From CAVUPF01 sp963803755 (GTDB lineage Bacteria > Actinomycetota > Thermoleophilia > Solirubrobacterales > 70-9), in assembly GCA_963803755.1 (NCBI GenBank), contig CAWDNP010000005.1:186001-250000 (forward strand): 64,000 bases of DNA, written 5' to 3'. A model generated the notes under the pieces. The model was given only the letters and a program-made list of their open reading frames with translations, was not told the origin of the DNA and searched no databases. Positions 1 to 7,645 of the stretch are shown piece after piece; positions within the stretch are counted from its first letter, which is position 1; each line of letters opens with the position of its first letter. The position numbers were made by a program, and so were the translations under genes.

Positions 1-7
1 CCCAGCG

Positions 8-517
8 GTGGCACCGAACGAGTGGCTGAGACGACCGCGTCGCATTCGCCGCTTCGTCCTCGCCGCCGTCGCGATGATCGTCTTCGACTTCATCCTGGCG
101 CTGCAGTTGGCTTCGTCCTCCAACGCTCGCGGCGGAACAGCGAGCGCGCTCAACGGGGTGGTCTTCTTCCTCGTTTTCGCTGCGCCCTGTGTCTGGTTCG
201 GCTGGCAGATCGCCAGGGCGGGACTCTGGATCGGGCCCGACGGACTCGTCATCAGGGGGCCGCTGCGTAAATGGAAGGTTCAACCATCAGAAGCAGTTCG
301 TTTCGCTCCGGGCGTTCAGCGAGGTGCTGGCAACGGCACGCCCTGCCCGATACTCGAGCGGGTGGATGGGACCCCGGTCGGCGTCTGGGCGCTCGGGAGG
401 GAGGGCTTGATCTGGAGCTTTGACAACTACCTGGAGGAACTCAAGCCGCTGTGCGATTGGCTCAACCAGCTTCTGGAGGAGCAGTACCCCGAGCATCCGC
501 TGCCGGTGTTCCAGTGA
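8..517 (+). CDS. PH-domain-like membrane protein
   Basis: A 169-residue protein with two predicted membrane helices near the N-terminus (about residues 17-36 and 47-68). A soluble C-terminal half follows, in which an IGPDGLVIRG-type beta segment resembles bacterial PH (bPH) domains. It starts at GTG 8, at the edge of the window, so a longer N-terminus cannot be excluded. Its 3' end overlaps the convergent nuclease-like gene by 56 bp. Proteins of this layout are common in actinobacteria and have no defined biochemical role, so none is assigned. The helices are clear; the PH-domain call rests on general resemblance. Confidence 0.6.
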   Translation: MAPNEWLRRPRRIRRFVLAAVAMIVFDFILALQLASSSNARGGTASALNGVVFFLVFAAPCVWFGWQIARAGLWIGPDGLVIRGPLRKWKVQPSEAVRFAPGVQRGAGNGTPCPILERVDGTPVGVWALGREGLIWSFDNYLEELKPLCDWLNQLLEEQYPEHPLPVFQ

Positions 518-1997
518 CGGGCGAGTTCACGCCTGAGAGAAGCGCGGCCAGCGACTCCCCAAGCTGGTCTGCCCGGAGCAGCTTGATTCCCACAGCCTCG
601 GCCACCGAGGCCCACGGGTCCGGCGGCTCCGCCTCGATCAGGAGCACCGCCCGCACTACTTCACTGTTCGCGTCCTGAAGCAAATGGCGGTACTCCAGCA
701 ACTGCCCGGTCCCGAGTCGAACCTGTTGTGCGCTTACCGGGTCGCCGCTCTTGACCTCGACGACGAAACGTCTACCCATATGCTCGAAGGCGAGATCGAA
801 CTGCGGTTGCCAACTCCCCGGAGAGCGGGGCTCTATGCCTCGATTGCAGAGCGCTTCCGCAAGGCGGTCTTGGAGATTCATATGGCGCTCCGTTGCGCGG
901 TCTAGCTCAGCCAGGTCGACAAGATGCTCCGGCGGCTCCTCATTTGCTGCGGGATCCTTGCCGGCCGGCCGGTACGCAACCCCGAACCCGGAAGTTGGCA
1001 CGTCAGCCGTGAGCGAGTACACGCCATGCACTCGGTCAAAGCGCCCTTTGGTTCCAGTTTCGAGCTGCAGCGCGCGCCTCACTATGTGCTCAATGTGAGA
1101 GTCGATGCCGCCGCCGGTGTACCAAGCGCGGGCTTTGAGCTCCTCCCCGTTCCAAGCGCCTATCTCGATCGCGCGCGCGATGACGGCACTTTCGCGCGCT
1201 TCCCTGCCAAGACCTTGCACCGCCCCCACGACGTCTGGGATCACATCCCGCCACTCAAGTTCCTGCACCCTCTGCTCAGGCGTTCGCGGGCCGGGAGGCG
1301 GTGGACTCGCTGCAACAGCGGCGTAGAGGCGCCCCTGCGCGTCCTTGTCAGATATATGGGCTGGAAGTCCGCTCTGTGGCCCTACCTGTCCGTCGACCCG
1401 TTCCGCGAGCAGCGGCGGAACCGCTGCCAGTGGACGGACGCCGAGTGCCCACGGCCAGCGCTCCGGGTTGGGTGAATTGGGAAGTCTGTCGGCGCCCGCC
1501 GAGACCGCTTCGTAGAGCCCGACGACTGCGCTTCGCCAGCGATCGACCGCAAGTACGAATAGGTGCGCACCGCTCGTCACCGACTGCGGACGCCTTCCAA
1601 ACCACTGATAACGCTGTTCGAAGGCGTCCCAGGTTTCGGAAATAGGGTCGCTGGCGACGCCGACGGCGACGCGGAACACGTTGCCCGAGGGATGCGGCAG
1701 AATCTTGGCCCTTGCAGCTTCCTGGTTAACCTTGAGGTTGCCGGATGAGACAAGGTCCTCGAACTGCGCGCGGGTCGGTTGCACCTCGGGGTCTGCGGCG
1801 ATACTGAGCCCCATACGCCGAAGTCTGGCCATGCTCAGCCGCTGAGCCGCACGGCGGGCACTCGGAAGTTGATCCAGGAGGCCGCGGATTTCTGCGGTCT
1901 CCGCCTCGCTAAACCTCGTTCGGGGCGCGCTCCCCTCCATCACGAGCGATTCTATTTGTGACGTTAGGTTGCTGGTCGCCATCGCCGTGCGGAGCAT
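462..1997 (-). CDS. PD-(D/E)XK nuclease-like protein
   Basis: A protein of about 511 residues from ATG 1997. A GTG at 2090 would add 31 residues but would overlap the ribosome binding site of the opposite small gene. Near residues 395-418 is the pattern FDLAF...RRFVVEVKSG, the D...(E)xK core of restriction-endonuclease-fold nucleases, followed by a Q-rich helix (VRLGTGQLLEYRHLL) typical of that fold. The N-terminal 380 residues match nothing recognised; they are helical and may sense or bind a partner. The gene sits alone in accessory DNA, tail to tail with the PH-domain gene. Nuclease fold is an inference from the motif; a defence role is only a possibility. Confidence 0.5.
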   Translation of the reverse strand: MLRTAMATSNLTSQIESLVMEGSAPRTRFSEAETAEIRGLLDQLPSARRAAQRLSMARLRRMGLSIAADPEVQPTRAQFEDLVSSGNLKVNQEAARAKILPHPSGNVFRVAVGVASDPISETWDAFEQRYQWFGRRPQSVTSGAHLFVLAVDRWRSAVVGLYEAVSAGADRLPNSPNPERWPWALGVRPLAAVPPLLAERVDGQVGPQSGLPAHISDKDAQGRLYAAVAASPPPPGPRTPEQRVQELEWRDVIPDVVGAVQGLGREARESAVIARAIEIGAWNGEELKARAWYTGGGIDSHIEHIVRRALQLETGTKGRFDRVHGVYSLTADVPTSGFGVAYRPAGKDPAANEEPPEHLVDLAELDRATERHMNLQDRLAEALCNRGIEPRSPGSWQPQFDLAFEHMGRRFVVEVKSGDPVSAQQVRLGTGQLLEYRHLLQDANSEVVRAVLLIEAEPPDPWASVAEAVGIKLLRADQLGESLAALLSGVNSPVTGTPAADARGTAPPEAG

Positions 1998-2064
1998 GGC
2001 GACATCTCGCTGAGCTGCCTGGCGATCGAGCCGCGGACGGCGCCTCCACACAGGAGGTGAGGAG

Positions 2065-2287
2065 ATGTCGATCGAGCCAGGACGATTCACCAGGGCCGTG
2101 ATCCCACTGCGAGGCGGGCGATGCCGAGCTGCGGCTCACCGAGCAGGGCAACTGGCAGCTGGCAGTCAGAGGAAGGGATGAGCGCGAGTGGCTCGCCTGC
2201 AGCGGCGATCTGAACGACGATCCTCAGCGTCCCACAGCGGGCACAGACGCTGAGTCGACCACCCGCGACTCAAGATGGGTGGCGTAG
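2065..2287 (+). CDS. Small hypothetical protein (frameshifted)
   Basis: An ATG at 2065 sits behind a strong Shine-Dalgarno (AGGAGGTGAGGAG). The first 16-20 codons (MSIEPGRFTRAVIPL) lead into an early stop, but the +1 frame from about 2118 reads on as a plausible acidic protein (GDAELRLTEQGNWQLAV...) to TAG 2287. The span is 223 nt, so one indel would restore about 73 residues. It lies head to head with the nuclease-like gene and its 3' end overlaps the convergent 2224-3381 gene. No family is recognised. The ribosome binding site makes a real gene more likely than the broken frame suggests. Confidence 0.4.
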
Positions 2288-3381
2288 CCGATCACCGTGC
2301 CCGCGGGGGCTGAAATCCCTGATCGCCTCGATGAAGTCAGGATCCAGCGTTCGCCGAGCAGGGCCGAGGTCTTGGGATTAAAGATCAGCTCCAGCCGCTC
2401 GCCATGCTGGGGGTTGTTGTAGGCGACGCCCACTCCTTTGCGGCCGACTGGATCGGTGATCGTTCCAAGCAGTTGTACGCCCGGTAGTTCTGAGGCGACT
2501 TCGTAGAGAGCGGCGCGAAGTGCCGGGGGTGCGGTGGTCTCCTGGAGCAGGCCGCCGATCGCGGCGAAGGTCTTGGCGTCGCGGGAATTGACCGGCGGTA
2601 GGCCGGTAGAGGTGGTTCCAGCGGTCGACAGCGACCCCGTCCGTCCCTCGTGCGTTTCGATCCACCTCCTCAGCCGGTGCGGTTCGGTTGGCAGCTGGGC
2701 TAGGCGTGAGAAGGGGATGAATGAGAAGGAGAGGATATGCCTGCGAAACCGCCTGAACCTCTGGATCGAGACCCGGCCGGCACGGGGCAGTCGCGGGGAG
2801 CCGGCGGCGACCCAGGCGGCGCGCTGGGGGGCGGATAGGAACCTCGCCCCGCCGCTGATCGACCTACTCCACCCCGAGCCGTTCGGGCGGACCCACTTCT
2901 CTCGTTCCTCGGGCACGAAGTACCACCAGTGGGGAACCGTGAACGCCCGATCGGTGTGCAGAGCGTGCTTGAACTCGCGCCGTATGCGGGCGGCCACCTG
3001 CGGGCCCTCCTGTAGGGAGTATTCGAGGTAGCCGACCTTCGATCGCGTGAAGAGGTACTGGCCCGGACCGGGCGCCTCGGGGGGCTGGGCGACGGCGACA
3101 TCGGCGACCTGTTGCAAGACCTTGGCTGCGGCCGATTGCACGCCGGCTTCGCTGCCACCAAACAGCAGGACCGGAACGGCGACAGCGAGTACCAGGGCGC
3201 TGACCGCAGCGGCGAGGATCCTCGTCCGACGAATTGACCACTTCAGCGCACTGCGGCGACTGCTCGAGTCCTCGGCGTGCTCGATCTTCTCCAGCAGCGC
3301 CGCCCGCGCCGCCTCGCGCATACCCGCCTGGGCACCAGGAGAATTGGCGCGTAGTTCCTTTATCAGCTCGATCTCATCCAT
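2224..3381 (-). CDS. CU044_5270-type membrane protein, ECF sigma partner
   Basis: A 385-residue protein. ATG 3381 (MDEIELIKELR) is chosen because it overlaps the upstream sigma gene by 8 bp. The N-terminal 50 residues are a charged cytoplasmic segment, followed by one membrane helix (about residues 54-74, ILAAAVSALVLAVAVPVLLF) and a large extracytoplasmic domain. This layout matches actinobacterial CU044_5270-family proteins, which are regularly encoded directly after an ECF sigma factor and are thought to act as membrane-bound regulators of it. Translational coupling supports a sigma/anti-sigma-like pair. Its signal is unknown. Confidence 0.7.
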   Translation of the reverse strand: MDEIELIKELRANSPGAQAGMREAARAALLEKIEHAEDSSSRRSALKWSIRRTRILAAAVSALVLAVAVPVLLFGGSEAGVQSAAAKVLQQVADVAVAQPPEAPGPGQYLFTRSKVGYLEYSLQEGPQVAARIRREFKHALHTDRAFTVPHWWYFVPEEREKWVRPNGSGWSRSISGGARFLSAPQRAAWVAAGSPRLPRAGRVSIQRFRRFRRHILSFSFIPFSRLAQLPTEPHRLRRWIETHEGRTGSLSTAGTTSTGLPPVNSRDAKTFAAIGGLLQETTAPPALRAALYEVASELPGVQLLGTITDPVGRKGVGVAYNNPQHGERLELIFNPKTSALLGERWILTSSRRSGISAPAGTVIGYATHLESRVVDSASVPAVGR

Positions 3382-3967
3382 CGTCGACCTCGGCCCTCTC
3401 GGAGTGTTCGGCACCTCTATTTGCCCGCTCAGGCTCAAGCAGTTCTCGAACGCGGCGCCTGGCCCGCGAGAGGCGGGAGCGAACCGTCCCGATGGGAGTC
3501 CCAAGCGCTTGGGCCATCTCGGCGTAGGAGAGTTCGGCCCAGGCGTAGAGCAGGAGTACGTCCAGCTCCTCGGCGGGTAGCTTCGCCAAGGCGGCGGCCA
3601 GCTCGCGCCTCATGTCCGCCGCGTCGAGCCGAGCCTCGGCGCCTTCGAGGGCGTCGCCGAGCGGATCTATCCCGGTTCTCGCGTAGGCCTTTAGCTGACG
3701 ACGTTCCTCTCGGCGCTGACGGCGCAGGAGATTGCTCGCGATCCCGAACAGCCACGGCCTCGCCTTCGAGAAGGAGGGGTCATAGCGAGCGCGCTGGTCG
3801 AAGGCGACCAGGAAGGTCTGGGAGGCCAGCTCCTCAGCGAGGTCAGGCCCGATCCGGCGCTGCAAGTAGCCGTAGATCGCGTCGAAGTGGCGATCGAAGA
3901 TGGCCGCGAAGCTCGCGGCGTTATCAATCGAGTCGGCGAGGATCTCGCCGTCAGTGGTCAATGCCAC
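3374..3967 (-). CDS. ECF-type RNA polymerase sigma factor
   Basis: A 197-residue sigma-70 family protein. Region 2 is at about residues 20-88 (FDRHFDAIYGYLQRRI; promoter-melting helix ARPWLFGIASNLLRR). Region 4 HTH is at about 125-180 (LPAEELDVLLLYAWAELSYAEMA, then GTVRSRLSRARRR). It lacks regions 1.1 and 3, as ECF sigmas do. It is the first gene of a two-gene unit with the membrane protein at 2224-3381 (8-bp overlap), so it is probably held at the membrane by that partner. Start ATG 3967 gives a normal length for the family. The regulon cannot be seen from here. Confidence 0.9.
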   Translation of the reverse strand: MALTTDGEILADSIDNAASFAAIFDRHFDAIYGYLQRRIGPDLAEELASQTFLVAFDQRARYDPSFSKARPWLFGIASNLLRRQRREERRQLKAYARTGIDPLGDALEGAEARLDAADMRRELAAALAKLPAEELDVLLLYAWAELSYAEMAQALGTPIGTVRSRLSRARRRVRELLEPERANRGAEHSERAEVDDG

Positions 3968-4124
3968 TCACGATCTATATTGCCCGCTGGCGTCGAAGGG
4001 GTTCTCCGATTCGGTCGCGCTTGTAAGCCATTCAGGCTCTTACCTGCATATTCGACCGTGGGAGCGGAGACCTGTGACCTCGCGCTTGCGCTAACCGTCC
4101 CCGGCTGAGCGGGGTTTCACCCGT

Positions 4125-4276
4125 CCTCCATCGCTGGCTTTGCGGCCGCGAAACATGGCACCGGCGTCGAGCCCTGCAAGCCCATAAAGGGCTCCTTACG
4201 GCCCGGGCCTTCGGCCCGGGTTCCGGGCTCGCCGTCCTGGCGCCTTCGCGGCCTCCGTCAAAGCCAGCGATGGAGG
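4125..4276 (+). promoter_or_regulatory. Long inverted repeat that can bury the ribosome binding site of the next gene
   Basis: An 18-bp perfect inverted repeat (CCTCCATCGCTGGCTTTG at 4125-4142; its complement at 4259-4276) continues inward as GGCCGCGAA/TTCGCGGCC with a 5-nt bulge. The 116-nt interior contains another hairpin, CCCGGGCC-TTC-GGCCCGGG (4202-4220). The right arm ends inside the Shine-Dalgarno GGAGGAGGT (4272-4280) of the gene starting at 4286. If transcription starts upstream of 4125, folding would hide that site. No known riboswitch class is recognised; a transposon-like or DNA-level role is the alternative. Confidence 0.55.
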
Positions 4277-4285
4277 AGGTCGAAG

Positions 4286-4831
4286 ATGTATGCCAGCACC
4301 GCCGAGCAGTGCCGGGACGCCGAGGTCCAAGCCCTCGCCGGGCAAATCTACGATGCGCACCGAAGTCGTCTGCTTGCCATCGCTAAGCGCAACAGCGACA
4401 GCGGCGAGCAAGCCGAAGAGGCTCTCCAGGACGCATTCATTAGCTTCATCGAGCACTTCGACCCCAAAAGCGATTCGCCACCACTCGCGTGGCTCACCCT
4501 GACCCTGAAGCGACGCTGCTGGGCGCTCTACCGGCTCCAACGACGAGGCTGGCAGCAGCGCTCCGAACGTGACGGCAAGCGCTGCTCAGACGCCGAGCTG
4601 CTTGCAGGCCCGAGCCAACGCCCTGACGACCTCCTCGACCTTGCCGAGGAGGTCGTCGTGATCCGCAGTCAGCTTGCGTCCCTGAAGCCAGCCGAGCGCC
4701 GGGCGCTCTCGCTTCTCGCCCTCGGATACAGCTACCGCGAGATCGGCCAAATCACCGGCTTCAGCTACACGAAGACGAACCGCTGTCTCAGCGAGGGTCG
4801 TGCCGCCTTGCGCTCCGGCGTCCGGGGCTGA
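4286..4831 (+). CDS. Sigma-70-like HTH protein
   Basis: A 181-residue protein resembling ECF sigma factors. A region-2-like helix bundle is at about residues 20-85 (EEALQDAFISFIEHF, then PLAWLTLTLKRRCWALYR). A region-4-like HTH is at about 135-178 (LKPAERRALSLLALGYSYREIGQITGFS, then KTNRCLSEGRAAL). It is more divergent than the ECF factor at 3374-3967, and region 2 lacks the usual promoter-melting signature, so it may be a sigma-derived activator. It starts at ATG 4286, 5 nt after GGAGGAGGT, within reach of the inverted repeat. It lies 32 bp upstream of the repeat-rich membrane protein gene, so the two probably form an operon. Confidence 0.7.
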   Translation: MYASTAEQCRDAEVQALAGQIYDAHRSRLLAIAKRNSDSGEQAEEALQDAFISFIEHFDPKSDSPPLAWLTLTLKRRCWALYRLQRRGWQQRSERDGKRCSDAELLAGPSQRPDDLLDLAEEVVVIRSQLASLKPAERRALSLLALGYSYREIGQITGFSYTKTNRCLSEGRAALRSGVRG

Positions 4832-4863
4832 GGCCAAACGCACTGCGACCTGCCGCGATTCAA

Positions 4864-6297
4864 GTGCCACCGGGACGCCTCACCAGCCCATGCAGCAATC
4901 GCACGGGCAAGGGGGGTCCATTCGCTGCCGTACCATCAATGCATGGCTTCTCCGACTGCAATCGCCGACCCATCAGGCGCGTCAACCACCTCTCCGCCGG
5001 CCACGGCATCGTTGACGCCATCGCCGGAATAGACCGCTTCCACCAGATAATGCAAGGCCCTAGCCCCACCCTCCTCGACTCGCTCAAATTGCCGGCCGAA
5101 TCCACCGTGCGCCTCGCCGCACTGCCTGCCTACGGCGGCGAGGCCCCGAGCACGATTAAGGTCATTGAGGCATTCGCCGGTGCCAGAGATTCGATCCTGA
5201 ATCGGATCACTGCCCGCCCGCCTTTGGCAGCGGACCCTTCCACACCCAAGTGGGCCGGGACGCTGCGCGAGCTCGATGCGGCCACCTTTCACCACCCCCC
5301 TTCAGTGCCCAGCCTTGCCACCGAGACCCTTACCACCAAGGCCCTCGGTGCGATTAGCGGTGTCACCGTCGATACCGACCTTAGCTTGGCTGCTTCCCAA
5401 CTCGCTGCCTCCCGAGCCACCTTCGACCTCCAAGGCGCAAACCTCGCCGCAGAGGCGGCGACCAGCTCAGCCCTCAGAGGCATCCTCACCAAGCGCGACC
5501 TGGAGTCGGCCTTCGCAGGCAGTCCAGCTCTTGTCAGCCGCACCGATCTCGGCTTTGCCTCCCGACTCGCCGCCGACTCGCTCGCTGCCTCCCGAGCCAC
5601 CTTCGACCTCCAAGGCGCAAACCTCGCCGCAGAGGCGGCGACCAGCTCAGCCCTCAGAGGCATCCTCACCAAGCGCGACCTGGAGTCGGCCTTCGCAGGC
5701 AGTCCAGCTCTTGTCAGCCGCACCGATCTCGGCTTTGCCTCCCGACTCGCCGCCGACTCGCTCGCTGCCTCCCGAGCCACCTTCGACCTCCAAGCCATAA
5801 ATAACGTTGTCGCAAAGGCGGTTGCCAGCTCGGCCACTGGCGGCCCCTTCACGAAGCGCGCCCTGGAGTCGATCCTCGCAAGCAATAACTTCGGCCTCCT
5901 CGGCGCTGGCAGTTTCCCCCATTACGACACCGCCGCCCTCGGTGTCCTCACTGGGATCGACGCACGTACCATCGCCCGCCAGCTTCAGGGCCTCGACGGT
6001 CGCCTCGCCCGCGCAGCCCTCGATGCATACGCCAACGTCCCGGTCGAACCCAACTTCGATCCAACTCCCGCACCGTCCGCCGAGCCGCACTCCCTGGCCT
6101 GGCTCCTTGAGCTCACGCCCTTGCAGCTCCTCGGTTGGTTGATCTTCTTCCTCTCCATTGCGATTCCCGCCAACGACCAGCTCGAGGTCGCCAAGCTCTT
6201 CCACCTGCCGACGACGCGCTTCGATCCTGCGATCGGCGTCGCCTTCATCTGCGCCGACAAACTGATCCAGCTGCGCGAGGCCAAGCACAAGCTCTGA
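4864..6297 (+). CDS. Repeat-rich membrane-anchored protein of unknown function
   Basis: Up to 477 residues from GTG 4864; an ATG at 4942 would shorten it by 26. Residues about 180-310 are two identical 60-residue repeats plus a diverged third, rich in Ala, Ser and Leu and beginning LAASRATFDLQ. They look like amphipathic helical hairpins. A single hydrophobic helix near residue 420 (LLGWLIFFLSIAIPA) would anchor it, leaving a short tail. No known family is recognised. It follows the sigma-like gene by 32 bp. Directly after its stop, in the same frame, lies a remnant of that sigma gene's C-terminus. A role as a partner or regulator of the sigma-like protein is inference from position only. Confidence 0.6.
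   Translation: MPPGRLTSPCSNRTGKGGPFAAVPSMHGFSDCNRRPIRRVNHLSAGHGIVDAIAGIDRFHQIMQGPSPTLLDSLKLPAESTVRLAALPAYGGEAPSTIKVIEAFAGARDSILNRITARPPLAADPSTPKWAGTLRELDAATFHHPPSVPSLATETLTTKALGAISGVTVDTDLSLAASQLAASRATFDLQGANLAAEAATSSALRGILTKRDLESAFAGSPALVSRTDLGFASRLAADSLAASRATFDLQGANLAAEAATSSALRGILTKRDLESAFAGSPALVSRTDLGFASRLAADSLAASRATFDLQAINNVVAKAVASSATGGPFTKRALESILASNNFGLLGAGSFPHYDTAALGVLTGIDARTIARQLQGLDGRLARAALDAYANVPVEPNFDPTPAPSAEPHSLAWLLELTPLQLLGWLIFFLSIAIPANDQLEVAKLFHLPTTRFDPAIGVAFICADKLIQLREAKHKL
5401..5793 (+). repeat. 180-bp perfect tandem duplication plus partial third copy
   Basis: Bases 5401-5580 and 5581-5760 are identical over all 180 positions, and 5761-5793 repeats the first 33 before diverging. 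The unit is a whole number of codons (60). Perfect identity, including third codon positions, means recent duplication or ongoing homogenisation. The third unit, still recognisable as protein (TKRALESILASN against TKRDLESAFAGS), is old. Confidence 0.95.
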
Positions 6298-6312
6298 CCC
6301 GCAACATCCTCG

Positions 6313-6465
6313 TTCTTCCTCCGCGTCGGCTTCTCCTGCGCCGAGATCGCCGAGCGACGGCCCTGGACTCACTCCAAGACCAACCGCTGTGCCGCTGAGG
6401 GCCGCGCCGCTCATCGAAGCTGCCGATCTGCGGGTGAAGAATTTGAAGACATCGTCGTGAGATAG
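6313..6465 (+). pseudogene. Remnant of sigma-like HTH C-terminus
   Basis: Translating from 6313 gives a region-4-like segment (VGFSCAEIAERRPW, then SKTNRCAAEGRAA) that aligns with the C-terminus of the 4286-4831 protein (LGYSYREIGQITGF, then TKTNRCLSEGRAA). It has no start codon of its own. It lies in the same frame as the preceding membrane protein, separated from it only by that gene's TGA (6295-6297) and five codons. It is most simply debris of a duplicated sigma gene; stop-codon readthrough giving a C-terminal DNA-binding extension is a less likely alternative. Confidence 0.6.
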
Positions 6466-6485
6466 CTGGCGCTACGCTTGCCGCC

Positions 6486-6959
6486 GTGGGCATATCTCCC
6501 TATCTGCGCCGGCTGCGCGAGCTCGTCGGCCATGAGTTGCTCGTTCTTCCCTCAGTTGCGGTGTTGGCCTGGGACGAGGAGGGGAGACTCCTGCTTGTTC
6601 GTGAGGCACGGACTGGTCTGTGGCAGACGATCGGAGGTGCGGTCGAGCCCGATGAGTCGCCAGCCGAAGCAGCGGTACGTGAGGCGATCGAGGAGGCCAA
6701 CGTCGTCGTCCACATAGACGGAATCCGCGTAGCAACCGGCGGACCACAGTTCCGCCTCACCTACCCCAACGGCGATTGTGTCAGCTACGTTTCGACGATC
6801 TTTGACGCACACGTGGTGGACGGCGAGCCCCATGCGGATGCAGACGAGACCGTCGATGTCGCATGGTTCTCGCCAGATGAGCTTGCGACGGCTCGGCTTT
6901 CGGAGTTCACCATTGCGCTGCTTGCCGCAGCCGGTGTGTCCCCAACGGGCAGCCGTTAG
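6486..6959 (+). CDS. NUDIX hydrolase
   Basis: A 157-residue protein starting at GTG 6486. It carries the Nudix box at about residues 50-72 (GGAVEPDESPAEAAVREAIE, then EA), matching Gx5Ex7REUxEExGU except that the last Gly is Ala. The catalytic REAIEE glutamates are present. The family cleaves nucleoside diphosphates linked to another moiety using Mg2+; the substrate cannot be told here. The C-terminal DVAWFSPDELA segment is typical of ADP-ribose/NTP-type members. It stands alone between the sigma remnant and a dispersed repeat, with no operon partner. Confidence 0.9.
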   Translation: MGISPYLRRLRELVGHELLVLPSVAVLAWDEEGRLLLVREARTGLWQTIGGAVEPDESPAEAAVREAIEEANVVVHIDGIRVATGGPQFRLTYPNGDCVSYVSTIFDAHVVDGEPHADADETVDVAWFSPDELATARLSEFTIALLAAAGVSPTGSR

Positions 6960-7038
6960 CCCGAATCTGCTCCCCGGTCCTGCATCCGACAAGTCACCAC
7001 GTGCTCGATTCCGCCGCTCGGCTTAAGCACCAGTCGAC

Positions 7039-7127
7039 AACGCCCCTACGGGGCTGAGAAACCCGGTTTGGCCATTCCGCAGTAGCTGCCACCACGTTAC
7101 CTCCATCGCTCCCCAACAGCGCAGACC
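7039..7127 (+). repeat. Dispersed intergenic repeat, copy 1
   Basis: An 89-nt segment beginning with the hairpin GCCCCTACGGGGC and ending CAACAGCGCAGACC. It is about three-quarters identical by eye to 15017-15105, with the segments TTCCGCAGTAGCTG and CAACAGCGCAGAC conserved exactly. It lies downstream of the NUDIX gene and is non-coding in all frames. It could be a small RNA, a transcript-end element or an old mobile fragment. Confidence 0.7.
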
Positions 7128-7645
7128 AAACCCGCTCCGTCCGACGTCACTTCTACGGTTAACGGGCGTCCATCACGCATCACCCTCAAGGTAAACCTCC
7201 AAGCCCGGGATCAAGGACCTTCGACAAGCCCAGGATCCCCGCTCAACCGGACGTATCCGCGCCCCGCTCACACCGGGGGCACGGCATAGGGGAGCCAGAT
7301 CGTGCGAGTTCGTGGGGGTTCGACGGCTTGTGGGTTGCAGATCCTTTGCAGTGGATCAATACATCTGACCGGCTGGCCGCAGCAGCGCCGCGGCTGCGTT
7401 CTCGTTGCCCCACCCGAGGTTGAAGCGCTCATGCGCAAGGTCGAGGAGCTGGTGCAGCCATCTGGAGCATCTGCTCCCCTGGGAGGAAGGTCTCTGAACG
7501 CTCCCGTGATCTTTGACCAGGGATCGGGCAGGGATGGCTGTCTTGTAGTTCCACACCCGTCTGCCGATCCAGGCAAGATCGACTCATACCCTAATCAGGT
7601 TCTTTCTAAACCCTTATACATCATCTTTCTGAATCATTTTTTACA
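7128..7645. other. Intergenic stretch without a supported gene
   Basis: About 520 bp between the dispersed repeat and the 3' end of the NHL-repeat gene. An open frame on the plus strand runs through it to 7724 but has no ribosome binding site, no protein-like composition and no recognisable motif. The last 60 bp are AT-rich (TTCTTTCTAAACCC...TTTTTTACATCATC), as expected of a region where transcription of the minus-strand gene ends. Nothing else is seen. Confidence 0.5.

Noticed and set aside
4099..4114. CCCCG-GCTGAG-CGGGG followed by TTT as a terminator
   Set aside because: No gene ends just before it on either strand and the T run is only three bases.
5401..5793. CRISPR array
   Set aside because: Units are 180 bp, contiguous, coding and without spacers. 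No short regularly spaced repeats were seen anywhere in the window.
5289..6414. Two long minus-strand frames opposite the repeat membrane protein
   Set aside because: They mirror the 180-bp repeats; the plus-strand frame has a coupled upstream gene and a membrane helix.
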